In this document: positions 8,012 through 15,423 of the stretch, piece after piece
How positions within the stretch are numbered: the first letter of the stretch is position 1
Layout: the number at the start of each line of letters is the position of its first letter
Assembly (NCBI GenBank): GCA_050260935.1
Contig: JBLNCU010000108.1
Span: 1-39,653 of the forward strand
Source: UBA8346 sp050260935
GTDB taxonomy: Bacteria; Bacillota; UBA4882; UBA8346
DNA length: 39,653 nucleotides
Direction: 5' to 3'
Made by a program: the position numbers and the translations under genes
Notes under the pieces: generated by a model
What the model was told of the DNA's origin: nothing
The model's database searches: none
The model's input: the letters and a program-made list of their open reading frames with translations, nothing else

Positions 8012-8920
8012 TCATTCATTTTCCGTTTTAAACAATTTCCACTGGGCAATGGTAAAAGCAAACATAATCGCAAATAATACATAAGCCACCGCTGACGCAT
8101 ATCCCATCTTTAAAAACTTAAAGCCTTGTTCATAAATGTAATGCACCATGGTCCTGGTTGAACCAAAAGGCCCGCCGCCGGTCATCACATTTACCTGACC
8201 GAATACCTGAAAGGAGGCAATAATCTGAGTGATGAAAACAAAAATCATACTGGACTTCAACTGTGGTATAGTAATGCAATAAAATGATTGAAAAGATCCA
8301 GCCCCGTCAATTTTGGCGGCCTCGTACAACTCCTCCGGAATCTCTTGTAAAGCTGCGAGAAATATGATCACATTGAACCCGACAGTCCACCAGATCGTGG
8401 CCAGGGTAATGGAGACCATCGCCAGATTGGCATCCCCAAGCCAATTAAGCTTCATGAGCCCTATCTTAACCAGATAATAATTGACCAGACCAAAATGTTC
8501 CTGTAATAGCCAACGCCAGATGGTGGCCACCACTGAAACCGTCAACAGATATGGAAAAAAGACCATTCCTCTTGCCAATACTTTTCCCCGGAAGGTGTTA
8601 TTCAGCCCCAGGGCGAATATCAAACCCAGCCCCACCAAGGGTAAGGTGCTGAGGATTACAAAATAGACGGTGTGCCAGAGAGAACTCCAAAAGTCGCCTT
8701 CCTGCAACATGGATTGGAAATTACCCAAACCGATAAATACAGGCTCATCAAGAATTCCCCAATTGTAAAAGCTGATATACAACCCTTGAATAATCGGAAT
8801 AATCATGAAAAGAAGCAAAAAAATTAAAAATGGAGCCAAAAAAACATACCCTGCCGCATAATCCCGTTCCAGCCAAGGCAAACGGTTCCCGGCGCCAGGC
8901 GGGGCAGCAACTCTGTTCAT
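8012..8920 (-). CDS. Carbohydrate ABC transporter permease, MalF/UgpA type
   Basis: 302 residues with six membrane spans and the EAA loop EELYEAAKIDGAGSFQSFYC. It is the partner of the MalG-type permease in a CUT1 sugar importer. AAGGAGG lies 8 nt before ATG 8920, which decides this start over an in-frame ATG 63 nt upstream. It lies between the solute-binding protein gene (71 bp upstream) and the second permease gene (16 bp downstream), clearly one operon. The substrate is probably an oligosaccharide, judging from the GH2 gene and the GH43 remnant in the same locus. Confidence 0.92.
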   Translation of the reverse strand: MNRVAAPPGAGNRLPWLERDYAAGYVFLAPFLIFLLLFMIIPIIQGLYISFYNWGILDEPVFIGLGNFQSMLQEGDFWSSLWHTVYFVILSTLPLVGLGLIFALGLNNTFRGKVLARGMVFFPYLLTVSVVATIWRWLLQEHFGLVNYYLVKIGLMKLNWLGDANLAMVSITLATIWWTVGFNVIIFLAALQEIPEELYEAAKIDGAGSFQSFYCITIPQLKSSMIFVFITQIIASFQVFGQVNVMTGGGPFGSTRTMVHYIYEQGFKFLKMGYASAVAYVLFAIMFAFTIAQWKLFKTENE

Positions 8921-8991
8921 CACAGAAACCTCCTTATCAATTAACTTATCCCGGAGTTCAAACCCCGGGATAAGTAGAAACAAACTTCCGC

Positions 8992-10227
8992 TTATTTTAA
9001 TAGTCTGTTTGCCTTTTCATCGATAACCGAGAGCGCCTGGGCCGGAGTCTTGGTGCCGGCGTAGGCCGCCGCGATTTCATCGGCTAAAATCTGTTCAATC
9101 TCCAACATCTTGGTGTTCGCGGGTAGATAAGCAATATTCTCCATCTGGGCCGCATATCCCGGACGGTAATTTAAGCTCTTATATTTATCACTTTGAAGCA
9201 CCGAATAACGGGAGGGAATATGGCCCGCCAACGCCCATTTATCGCTATTGGCGGTCATCCAATCGATAAAGGTAAGGGTAGCTTTGAGTTTGGCTTGATT
9301 TACCTTGGCCGGTTGCGGAATAACGAAGTTATGGGTGTTACCCCAGGCGTCTTTACCGCCAAAGACACTTGGGAACGGCATTGCGCCGAAATTGAGACCG
9401 CTCTGTTTTTCAAAGCCTCCGGTTACCCAAGCCCCATTGATATGCAATACTGCCTCGCCCTGAGAGAAGAGGGCTATCGATTCATCGTAATTCATAGAGT
9501 TAATCCCTAATTCCTTTAAGGCGGAAATCCACCAGGTTAAGGTCTTTAATCCGACTTCGCTATTGACGGTGACTTTCTTGCCGTCGTCGCTGAGCAGACT
9601 GCCGCCGGCCTGGTAAAGAAAACCGTACCATGAACGATAAGCTCCGAAACCATTAGACTCTAATGATAAAGGTATCTTACCTGTCTTGGCTTTAAGGTCT
9701 TTGAGAAAATCGACAAACTCCTTCGAGGCGGCGGGGAGCTGCGGTTTGCCGTCTTTCAAATACCCGGCTTTGGAGAGTAGGTCCTTGTTATAGTATAAGA
9801 CATACGGATGTACATCCAGCGGAATCGCAACCTGTTTACCATTGTATTTACTTCCATTCCAAAGTTTGGCGCCGAAATCTTTCGCCGGGAATCTATATTT
9901 GGAAATGGCGGAATCCAGAGGCATCAAAACATTCTTGGAGGCGAAAACAGGCAAGTTGCTGGTATGCATAATGCATACATCCGGGCCTTTCTTGGCGACC
10001 AGCGCTGTAAGTAAACGGTTATAGTATTCATTCCACGGTTGGATTGCTTCTTCGATGAAAATATCGGGATGAGTTCTATTGAACTCTTTCACCATCGCCG
10101 TCATATACTCGGCGTCCCCGCCGCCGAACATATCCCAGAATACTAATTTAGTGGCGGCGAAAGTCGGCGGAATCAACAACACCGCTACCATACAAATTAA
10201 CAAAACGAATATTAATAACTTTTTCAT
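8992..10227 (-). CDS. Extracellular sugar-binding protein of an ABC transporter (family 1)
   Basis: 411 residues. It has a signal peptide (MKKLLIFVLLICMVAVLLIP, then a likely cleavage after PTFA-A). The mature part starts TKLVFWDMFGGGDAEYM, the usual opening of family 1 solute-binding proteins, and contains the conserved features PDVCIMHTSN, PLDVHPYVLYYNKDLL and INGAWVTGGF. It captures sugar outside the cell and delivers it to the two permeases. No lipobox is visible: the only signal-region Cys is preceded by LLI and lies inside the hydrophobic core. Gram-positive binding proteins are usually lipid-anchored, so this one may be released, held in another way, or live in a diderm periplasm. GGAGG lies 7 nt before ATG 10227. 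Confidence 0.92.
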   Translation of the reverse strand: MKKLLIFVLLICMVAVLLIPPTFAATKLVFWDMFGGGDAEYMTAMVKEFNRTHPDIFIEEAIQPWNEYYNRLLTALVAKKGPDVCIMHTSNLPVFASKNVLMPLDSAISKYRFPAKDFGAKLWNGSKYNGKQVAIPLDVHPYVLYYNKDLLSKAGYLKDGKPQLPAASKEFVDFLKDLKAKTGKIPLSLESNGFGAYRSWYGFLYQAGGSLLSDDGKKVTVNSEVGLKTLTWWISALKELGINSMNYDESIALFSQGEAVLHINGAWVTGGFEKQSGLNFGAMPFPSVFGGKDAWGNTHNFVIPQPAKVNQAKLKATLTFIDWMTANSDKWALAGHIPSRYSVLQSDKYKSLNYRPGYAAQMENIAYLPANTKMLEIEQILADEIAAAYAGTKTPAQALSVIDEKANRLLK

Positions 10228-10247
10228 TGTTTCTCCTCCATTCTCGT

Positions 10248-10275
10248 ATTATAATGATTTCAATAGGAATTCCAA
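10248..10275 (-). promoter_or_regulatory. Probable promoter of the transporter genes
   Basis: On the minus strand TTGGAA (10275-10270), a 16-nt spacer and TATAAT (10253-10248) lie about 20 bp upstream of the binding-protein start codon. The palindrome GGAATTCC overlaps the -35 box. This would let the transporter genes be transcribed separately from lacI-GH2. Confidence 0.6.
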
Positions 10276-10336
10276 TCTCTGAGGCTTTTTAACTAGTATT
10301 GAGACTGAAGCCGGTGATCAAGTTTTCCGCACCTCC

Positions 10337-12121
10337 TTACTTTGCGCTGAAAATCTCCCTAAACTTGTCGGTAGCAAGTTTGGGAAGGCGTTGCGCATTC
10401 ATTAAACCATTTACTTCCTGTTCTGTATCTGTCAACTGGGTGTAGCAAAACCCGCAAATTTCAGCCTCTGCCAGGATGGTGCGGATTAATTTCCTTATCC
10501 TTTCACCCATCTCCGGATAGGTCGATACGGCATCACCATAACCCCAGCCGAAAGAGCCTTGTTCAGCCGCTTTCACCCCGCCAAACTCCGAGATTATAAC
10601 CGGCTGTCCCCGGTATTCATAACCAGGCAAAATAATTGGAAAACCCGGTAAAAAACTAATCCCCCGGCGTTCTTCTTTAAACTTGCGATAACGCCGGCTC
10701 AACTCCGCCGGATCCTGACTGTAATCATGAATTGTAATTACATCAGTGGTAGCCTGGTGCCAACCATCATTGCTAATTACCAGCCGGCTACCGTCAAGCG
10801 CCTTCGTTAAATGATACATTGTTTCCAGGTATTCAACCGCCCTTTGGAACATCTCCGGGTTCTCCGGGCTACGTAAGGGCTCGGTCCCCCAGCTTTCATT
10901 CACCGGTACCCAAGCCATGATGCAGGGATGGTTATAATCGCGGTCAATAGCCCGCTGCCATTCTTCTGTTGAGGTTTGAATCATGTTTTCATCAAAACTG
11001 TAACTTGACGGCAGCTCCGACCAGACCAACAAACCGATCCGGTCGCAAAAATAATAATAATAGGGATCTTCGATCTTCTGATGCTTGCGGGCGCCGTTAA
11101 AACCTAGGGCCTTGGTCATTTCCACATCCTTTTTCAGCCCGTCAACGGTTTCCGGCAGATATATTCCCTCAGCCCAGATCCCTTGATCCAAAACCATACG
11201 GAGGTAATATGGTTGATTATTTAAGCAAATCCTCCCTCTCTCCACCGATATCTTCCGCATTCCGAAATAAGTCCGGACTTGATCCGCTTCTTCTCCGGCT
11301 TTGAGTACCCGGATCTCCAAGTCGTACAGATCCGGCTTTTCAGGACTCCAAAGCCGCGGTTGGGGAATGCTGATTTTAAACATCTTTTCCGCCAGGGGAA
11401 ACTCATCGGCAAACTCATTATATTCCGGATTGGCGGTGAACTCATTTTCAGCAATCACTTTGCCTTGGAATGATACTTGACAATAGAGCCTGGTATCTTC
11501 TTCAAAAGCGCTTAATTGAAATCTTACCGCCAATTCCCCACGGTCAATATCCGGCAACAACTTTAGCTTTTTAAGGTGTACCCTATTTACGGGTTCCAGC
11601 CAAACCGGTTGCCAAATCCCACTGACTCTTCCGTACCAGCAGGCCCAGGAATGATGCTTCGCACTCTGCTTCCCTCGTGGACGGTTAGGGTTTTCATCAT
11701 CAATCACCCTTAGCACCAATTGGTTTTCCCCATTAATCAGATAATCCGTAATATCGAAGGAAAAAGGAACATAGCCGCCCCGATTAACGCCGACAAACGC
11801 TCCATTAACCCAGATCGTAGAGTAGTAGTCGACAGCCCCGAAATTAAGACGTATTCTTTTTCCGTTCCAATCTGACGGGATCCGAAATTCACGCCGGTAC
11901 CAAATAACTGGGTGGGACTCCGGTGTCCCGATCCCACTGAGCTTACTCTGAAAGGGAAATGGCACTAGGATTTTTTCAGTAAAAAACTGCGGCCGGTTAA
12001 TCCAATCTTTGGTTAAACCTTGGTCGGCGTCATCAAAGGCAAAAAGCCATTCGCCGTTAAGATTTAACCATTCCCGCCGTACCAGGGCGGGACGGGGATA
12101 TTCATCGCGTATTTTTGTCAT
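10337..12121 (-). CDS. Glycoside hydrolase family 2 enzyme (beta-galactosidase/glucuronidase-like)
   Basis: 594 residues without a signal peptide, so probably cytosolic and acting on imported sugar. Order of domains: N-terminal sugar-binding jelly roll (about 10-180, including WYRREF and GAVDYYSTIWVNG), immunoglobulin-like domain (about 185-290) and TIM barrel (about 295-594). Acid/base Glu409 lies in WVPVNESWG and the nucleophile is Glu512 in IISEFGGV. Both match the GH2 retaining mechanism. The length is that of the short beta-glucuronidase/LacZ-like forms, with no C-terminal beta-domain. The exact sugar (beta-galactoside, glucuronide, arabinoside or mannoside) cannot be fixed. It is 38 bp downstream of lacI and 109 bp upstream of the binding-protein gene. 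Confidence 0.9.
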   Translation of the reverse strand: MTKIRDEYPRPALVRREWLNLNGEWLFAFDDADQGLTKDWINRPQFFTEKILVPFPFQSKLSGIGTPESHPVIWYRREFRIPSDWNGKRIRLNFGAVDYYSTIWVNGAFVGVNRGGYVPFSFDITDYLINGENQLVLRVIDDENPNRPRGKQSAKHHSWACWYGRVSGIWQPVWLEPVNRVHLKKLKLLPDIDRGELAVRFQLSAFEEDTRLYCQVSFQGKVIAENEFTANPEYNEFADEFPLAEKMFKISIPQPRLWSPEKPDLYDLEIRVLKAGEEADQVRTYFGMRKISVERGRICLNNQPYYLRMVLDQGIWAEGIYLPETVDGLKKDVEMTKALGFNGARKHQKIEDPYYYYFCDRIGLLVWSELPSSYSFDENMIQTSTEEWQRAIDRDYNHPCIMAWVPVNESWGTEPLRSPENPEMFQRAVEYLETMYHLTKALDGSRLVISNDGWHQATTDVITIHDYSQDPAELSRRYRKFKEERRGISFLPGFPIILPGYEYRGQPVIISEFGGVKAAEQGSFGWGYGDAVSTYPEMGERIRKLIRTILAEAEICGFCYTQLTDTEQEVNGLMNAQRLPKLATDKFREIFSAK

Positions 12122-12159
12122 GCCTCAATAATCCTTTCTCGTTGTTAAACTGCTAAAAT

Positions 12160-13275
12160 TCACGGACCTTCCCCAGCATCACCTCCAGCCGGATTAGCCG
12201 GTGGTAATGAATTGGTGGTCGATCTGATGATAAGCTCGGTTTTTATCAAATGACGTATTTCCCGGACTTTCTTCCCGTTCATCAGCCGGTCAAGTAAAAC
12301 CACAGCTAATTCGCCCATTTGTTCCTTGGGAATCCGAACCGTAGTGATAGGTGGTTCGTTGTAGCGCGACCAATCGATATCATCAATCCCGACGATACTG
12401 ATATCTTTGGGAATTTTCAACCCCATCGACCTGAAGGTATGAATGGCTCCAATGGCTAATAAATCGCTCCCCACAACAGCGGCGGTCGGTTGTTGTTTTA
12501 CTCCCAGTTCCAGCCAGTATTTGGCCGCCGGTTGCCCAGGGTTGTAGTCCGGAACACCAGGCCGGGAAATGCCAAACATCTCCTGGCCGGGGAATCTGGC
12601 CAACCCAAATCGGGGCAGCAACTTCAAAAACGCTTCCCGGCGTTCCTTGAACTGCGGCAGTTCGACGCCGTCTTCATTTTGGAGCGAGATAAAACCGATC
12701 CGCCTGTGCCCAAGCCGGACTAAATGATTGAGGGCCTGGGAAACGGCTAACTCATTATCGACATAGATTGCCGGTAAAATGTCATCAGGAGAGAGATAAG
12801 GTTCGATCCCCACCAATGGAATACGCTTTTCCCGGATCAAGCTTTGAATATCACCGCGAAGCTGCCCCCAGGAGATCACGCCGCTTATTTCCCCGTCGAA
12901 GAGTCTGCGCAGTGTTTCAATCTCCAATTCAGCGGCTGACAGATATGAAACGTAATAACCCTTAGCCTGAACCCCCAGCTGAACCCCATGAAGTACATGG
13001 CTAAAAAAAGGATGGGGGAAAAACATGTTTTCGCCCAGGCCATATTTATCTTTTTCATGATAAGTGTATAAGAACAGGATAGCTTTTAAACTGCGGCCGA
13101 GACGTAGACTCCGTGCTGAAATATCCGGTTGGTAGTTCAAGGCTTTAGCCGCGTCCAGCACTTTTTGTCTTGTCTCTTCAGTTATTCCGATTAAACCGGC
13201 TTTATTATTGAGCACCCGGGAAACCGTGGCGATTGAAACATTGGATTTTAAGGCGACATCTTTTAAAGTAGCCAC
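12160..13275 (-). CDS. LacI-family transcriptional regulator
   Basis: 371 residues starting at GTG 13275 (GGAGG 7 nt upstream). The N-terminal helix-turn-helix is canonical (LKDVALKSNVSIATVSRVLN), followed by the hinge helix (ARSLRLGRS) and a periplasmic-binding-protein-like sensor domain with LGHRRIGFIS and DISIVGIDDIDW. It probably represses the sugar locus it heads and releases DNA on binding a sugar ligand. Two AAACGTTT palindromes 64-77 bp upstream of its own start suggest autoregulation. About 15 residues beyond the usual end form a Pro/Gly-rich tail. Confidence 0.93.
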   Translation of the reverse strand: MATLKDVALKSNVSIATVSRVLNNKAGLIGITEETRQKVLDAAKALNYQPDISARSLRLGRSLKAILFLYTYHEKDKYGLGENMFFPHPFFSHVLHGVQLGVQAKGYYVSYLSAAELEIETLRRLFDGEISGVISWGQLRGDIQSLIREKRIPLVGIEPYLSPDDILPAIYVDNELAVSQALNHLVRLGHRRIGFISLQNEDGVELPQFKERREAFLKLLPRFGLARFPGQEMFGISRPGVPDYNPGQPAAKYWLELGVKQQPTAAVVGSDLLAIGAIHTFRSMGLKIPKDISIVGIDDIDWSRYNEPPITTVRIPKEQMGELAVVLLDRLMNGKKVREIRHLIKTELIIRSTTNSLPPANPAGGDAGEGP

Positions 13276-13335
13276 TATTATTCCTCCATCATTTAATCTA
13301 GCTGTATTATTAGATTTATTCTCTCAAACCTTTAA

Positions 13336-13361
13336 CGCAAACGTTTAGCGCAAACGTTTAA
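13336..13361. promoter_or_regulatory. Tandem LacI-family operator-like palindromes
   Basis: CGCAAACGTTTA occurs twice in direct succession. The palindromic core AAACGTTT is at 13339-13346 and 13352-13359, with a centre-to-centre distance of 13 bp. Palindromes with a central CG are the usual targets of LacI-family regulators, and the site lies upstream of a lacI-type gene. The spacing of slightly over one helical turn would allow two dimers to bind side by side. The promoter itself could not be placed confidently. Confidence 0.7.
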
Positions 13362-13472
13362 GTAAAAATATATTTCAATGTTCGGGGTTAAAATCCTTCT
13401 TAATAATTAAATTTTTATGAGCAAAAAATTGCCGAACTACTCCGGCCGGAACTACCGGAAATAACGGCACTC

Positions 13473-13502
13473 AAATAAAAAACAACCCCGACATGGGGTT
13501 TG
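13473..13502 (-). terminator. Terminator of the HD-like gene
   Basis: On the minus strand ACAAACCCC, a 5-nt loop and GGGGTTGTT are followed by TTTTTATTT. It lies 40 bp past the stop codon. Confidence 0.75.
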
Positions 13503-13541
13503 TCTTTACTTCCTTAATGATAAAAATCTCCGCAGCTATGA

Positions 13542-14027
13542 CTACGCCATATTCAACTCCACAAAGATATTTATCAGCCGGTTTTGTTCGTCTCCTTCCG
13601 GTAGGTAGTTAAGCCGGTCAAAATACTTCTCCAGTAAAACCGCATCTTTTAATAATTCTTCGTAGGGCCCGCCTTTAATACCGACGGCGTCCTGAGATTT
13701 AATGGCGTTACAGATGACGGAAATCTCCATCTCCGAAAACAGGCTGGTTTTCCGGAGGGCGCGTTCAGCCTCTAAAGCACCGATAGTACACCGGGAAGCA
13801 TCGTCTGTTCCGTGGACTATTCTGCCGACATCATTTAAATGCCCAATAATGGATGCCAATTCCGGATCCAGGCCTCTCTTTAAAGCTAAAAAACGGGCAA
13901 ACGCCGCTGTCCCATACGATTGGATAGTCGCATTCCGTTTAGTGGGGGTCGGATCTTTCTCCTGAGTAACATTTATTCTCTCAATCAACCCATCGATGAT
14001 GGCTCTGACAACGGTTATACGTTCCAT
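13542..14027 (-). CDS. HD-domain-like protein with degenerate metal site
   Basis: 161 residues from ATG 14027 (GAGGG 6 nt upstream). The layout YGTAAFARFLALKRGLDPEL, IIGHLNDVGRI and PYEELLKDAVLLEKYF matches a small HD-domain hydrolase family common in Clostridia. In this family the corresponding positions normally read LHD, then a His after the Gly-Lys loop, then a His in the AISxH segment, and a late Asp. Here LHD has become LND (Asn65-Asp66), the middle loop reads TDDASRCTIG without His, and the last segment reads AIKSQ. Only Asp66 and Asp128 remain. It is therefore probably not an active phosphohydrolase, but a binding or regulatory protein. It is encoded 89 bp behind rfaE2 and may be cotranscribed with it. 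Confidence 0.65.
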   Translation of the reverse strand: MERITVVRAIIDGLIERINVTQEKDPTPTKRNATIQSYGTAAFARFLALKRGLDPELASIIGHLNDVGRIVHGTDDASRCTIGALEAERALRKTSLFSEMEISVICNAIKSQDAVGIKGGPYEELLKDAVLLEKYFDRLNYLPEGDEQNRLINIFVELNMA

Positions 14028-14116
14028 GATAATCCCTCGCCGGCGTAGTTGTGTGATACCAAGGGGCATTTAGAAAACAAGGGATGTCTGTCTGAAATAC
14101 AACTTGGTATAATCTT

Positions 14117-14593
14117 TTAAAAATTGGCGTTTTTAATTCTCTCGATTAACCCGGTGGTTGAATTTCCGGTTACCAAAGGAATAAACTTAACTTCCACCCC
14201 GAATTGCCGGATGACATCTTTCTCCGGCAAACTGTCGAGTGTATAATCTCCACCTTTAACGTAAACCTGGGGCTTAATCAATTCAATAAGACAACTGGCG
14301 GTACGTTCGTCAAATATGGTCACAAAGTCAACCGGTTGCAATGCGGCCACCAATTCGGCCCGGTCTTCCTGTGACAGGATCGGCCGGGTGTCTCCTTTAA
14401 GACCTCGCACCGATTGGTCGCTATTTAGACCCACAATCAGTATATCTCCGAAAGTCTTAGCCTCTTTAAAAGTCCGCAGATGTCCAACATGAAGCAGATC
14501 ATAGCAGCCGTTGGTCAAGACTATCTTTAAATGCTGTTCCCGCCATTTTTCCGCGTATTTTGTCAATTCGATCCTTGTTAAAATTTGGCCCAA
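14117..14593 (-). CDS. D-glycero-beta-D-manno-heptose 1-phosphate adenylyltransferase-like (RfaE domain II)
   Basis: 158 residues of the cytidylyltransferase superfamily. The nucleotide-binding HxGH motif is in NGCYDLLHVGHLRTF, and the C-terminal signature LVTGNSTTGLIERI is that of RfaE2/HldE-C enzymes. These join ATP (or CTP) to heptose 1-phosphate to make the ADP-heptose used in lipopolysaccharide core or S-layer glycans. The kinase half (RfaE1) is not fused and no heptose isomerase or phosphatase gene is nearby. The start is TTG 14593, with AGGGGGGA about 4-8 nt upstream. The family includes related glycerol-phosphate-type transferases, so the exact substrate is uncertain. Confidence 0.85.
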   Translation of the reverse strand: MGQILTRIELTKYAEKWREQHLKIVLTNGCYDLLHVGHLRTFKEAKTFGDILIVGLNSDQSVRGLKGDTRPILSQEDRAELVAALQPVDFVTIFDERTASCLIELIKPQVYVKGGDYTLDSLPEKDVIRQFGVEVKFIPLVTGNSTTGLIERIKNANF

Positions 14594-14625
14594 AAAATCC
14601 CCCCCTATCGACAGGTTCCGGTCTA

Positions 14626-14655
14626 ATTATAGTGCATCTTGGGGGTTTTTCACAA
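14626..14655 (-). promoter_or_regulatory. Probable promoter of the rfaE2-like gene
   Basis: TTGTGA (14655-14650), an 18-nt spacer and TATAAT (14631-14626) on the minus strand, about 30 bp before the TTG start. Confidence 0.5.
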
Positions 14656-14757
14656 GTTTTTTGTTTGCCGCTTATTTATTTTTCAATATATGGCCTTTGG
14701 CTAAGGTAAAAATTTTTTTGAAAAAATGGAGAAGCAACCTGAAAATTACGCCTCCCC

Positions 14758-14786
14758 TTGATTTTTATAATGATCTGCTGTTATTA
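14758..14786 (+). promoter_or_regulatory. Possible promoter of the PAP2 gene
   Basis: TTGATT (14758-14763), a 17-nt spacer and TTATTA (14781-14786), in AT-rich sequence 46 bp before the start codon. The boxes are only moderate matches. Confidence 0.35.
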
Positions 14787-14832
14787 TTAGTATAAGTTTT
14801 AGCGGAAGCCCCTCCTAAATTAGGGTGATCCA

Positions 14833-15360
14833 TTGAAGAAGATAATCGAAAAAATCAAAAGGCTTGACATGGAGATTCTAAACTGCATTCAGGCTAAGAT
14901 CCACCGGTCTTGGCTAACCCCGATCATGTCTTTTTTTTCCCATCCTCCATACTGGCGTCATTTAATGTTGCTCATTGTTTTGACAGCCCTTATTCTTGGC
15001 AGCAACCGGGTCCGCTGGCAAATCGGTTACCTTCTTTTGGCGACTCTTTGCAGTGAACACACCTGCAACCTGATAAAAGAGCTGGTAAAAAGAGTGCGAC
15101 CGGACGGCGACCGGCCTACCGGAAACTTCTGGGAAAAGTTGGGCCATTATTCTTTCCCTTCTTCCCACGCCGCCAATATGTTCTGCGCCGCCGTATTCAC
15201 CATTCATTACTGGTCTTATATAGGGATATTCCTATTTGGCTGGGCGGTTTTAGTCACTTTTTCCAGAGTGTATTTGAGGAACCACTACCCCTCCGACGTA
15301 TTGGCCGGAGGTCTCATTGGAGCCGCTTACGGAATTCTCTTTGTTTATTTGGGACTTTAG
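14833..15360 (+). CDS. PAP2-family membrane phosphatase
   Basis: 175 residues with about five membrane spans. All three PAP2 phosphatase motifs are present: Lys82-x6-Arg89-Pro90 (KELVKRVRP), PSSH with His112, and SRVYLRNHYPSD with Arg145, His151 and Asp155. The active site would face outward, as for undecaprenyl pyrophosphate phosphatase or phosphatidylglycerophosphatase-type members. Undecaprenyl pyrophosphate recycling is the likeliest role, but lipid phosphates are possible. The start is TTG 14833 with AGGGTGA 5 nt upstream; ATG at codon 13 is a weaker alternative. It is the only plus-strand gene between pfkA and the penicillin-binding protein gene. Confidence 0.88.
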   Translation: MKKIIEKIKRLDMEILNCIQAKIHRSWLTPIMSFFSHPPYWRHLMLLIVLTALILGSNRVRWQIGYLLLATLCSEHTCNLIKELVKRVRPDGDRPTGNFWEKLGHYSFPSSHAANMFCAAVFTIHYWSYIGIFLFGWAVLVTFSRVYLRNHYPSDVLAGGLIGAAYGILFVYLGL

Positions 15361-15423
15361 GTTTCCACGATCATTCTCTGAGTCTCCGTGCTAAATTCCC
15401 GCCAACCTGAATTCTACAACTTT

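Noticed and set aside
14511..14795. Plus-strand 94-codon ORF between the rfaE2-like and PAP2 genes
   Set aside because: It overlaps the rfaE2 start and its promoter, has no ribosome-binding site and no recognisable features.
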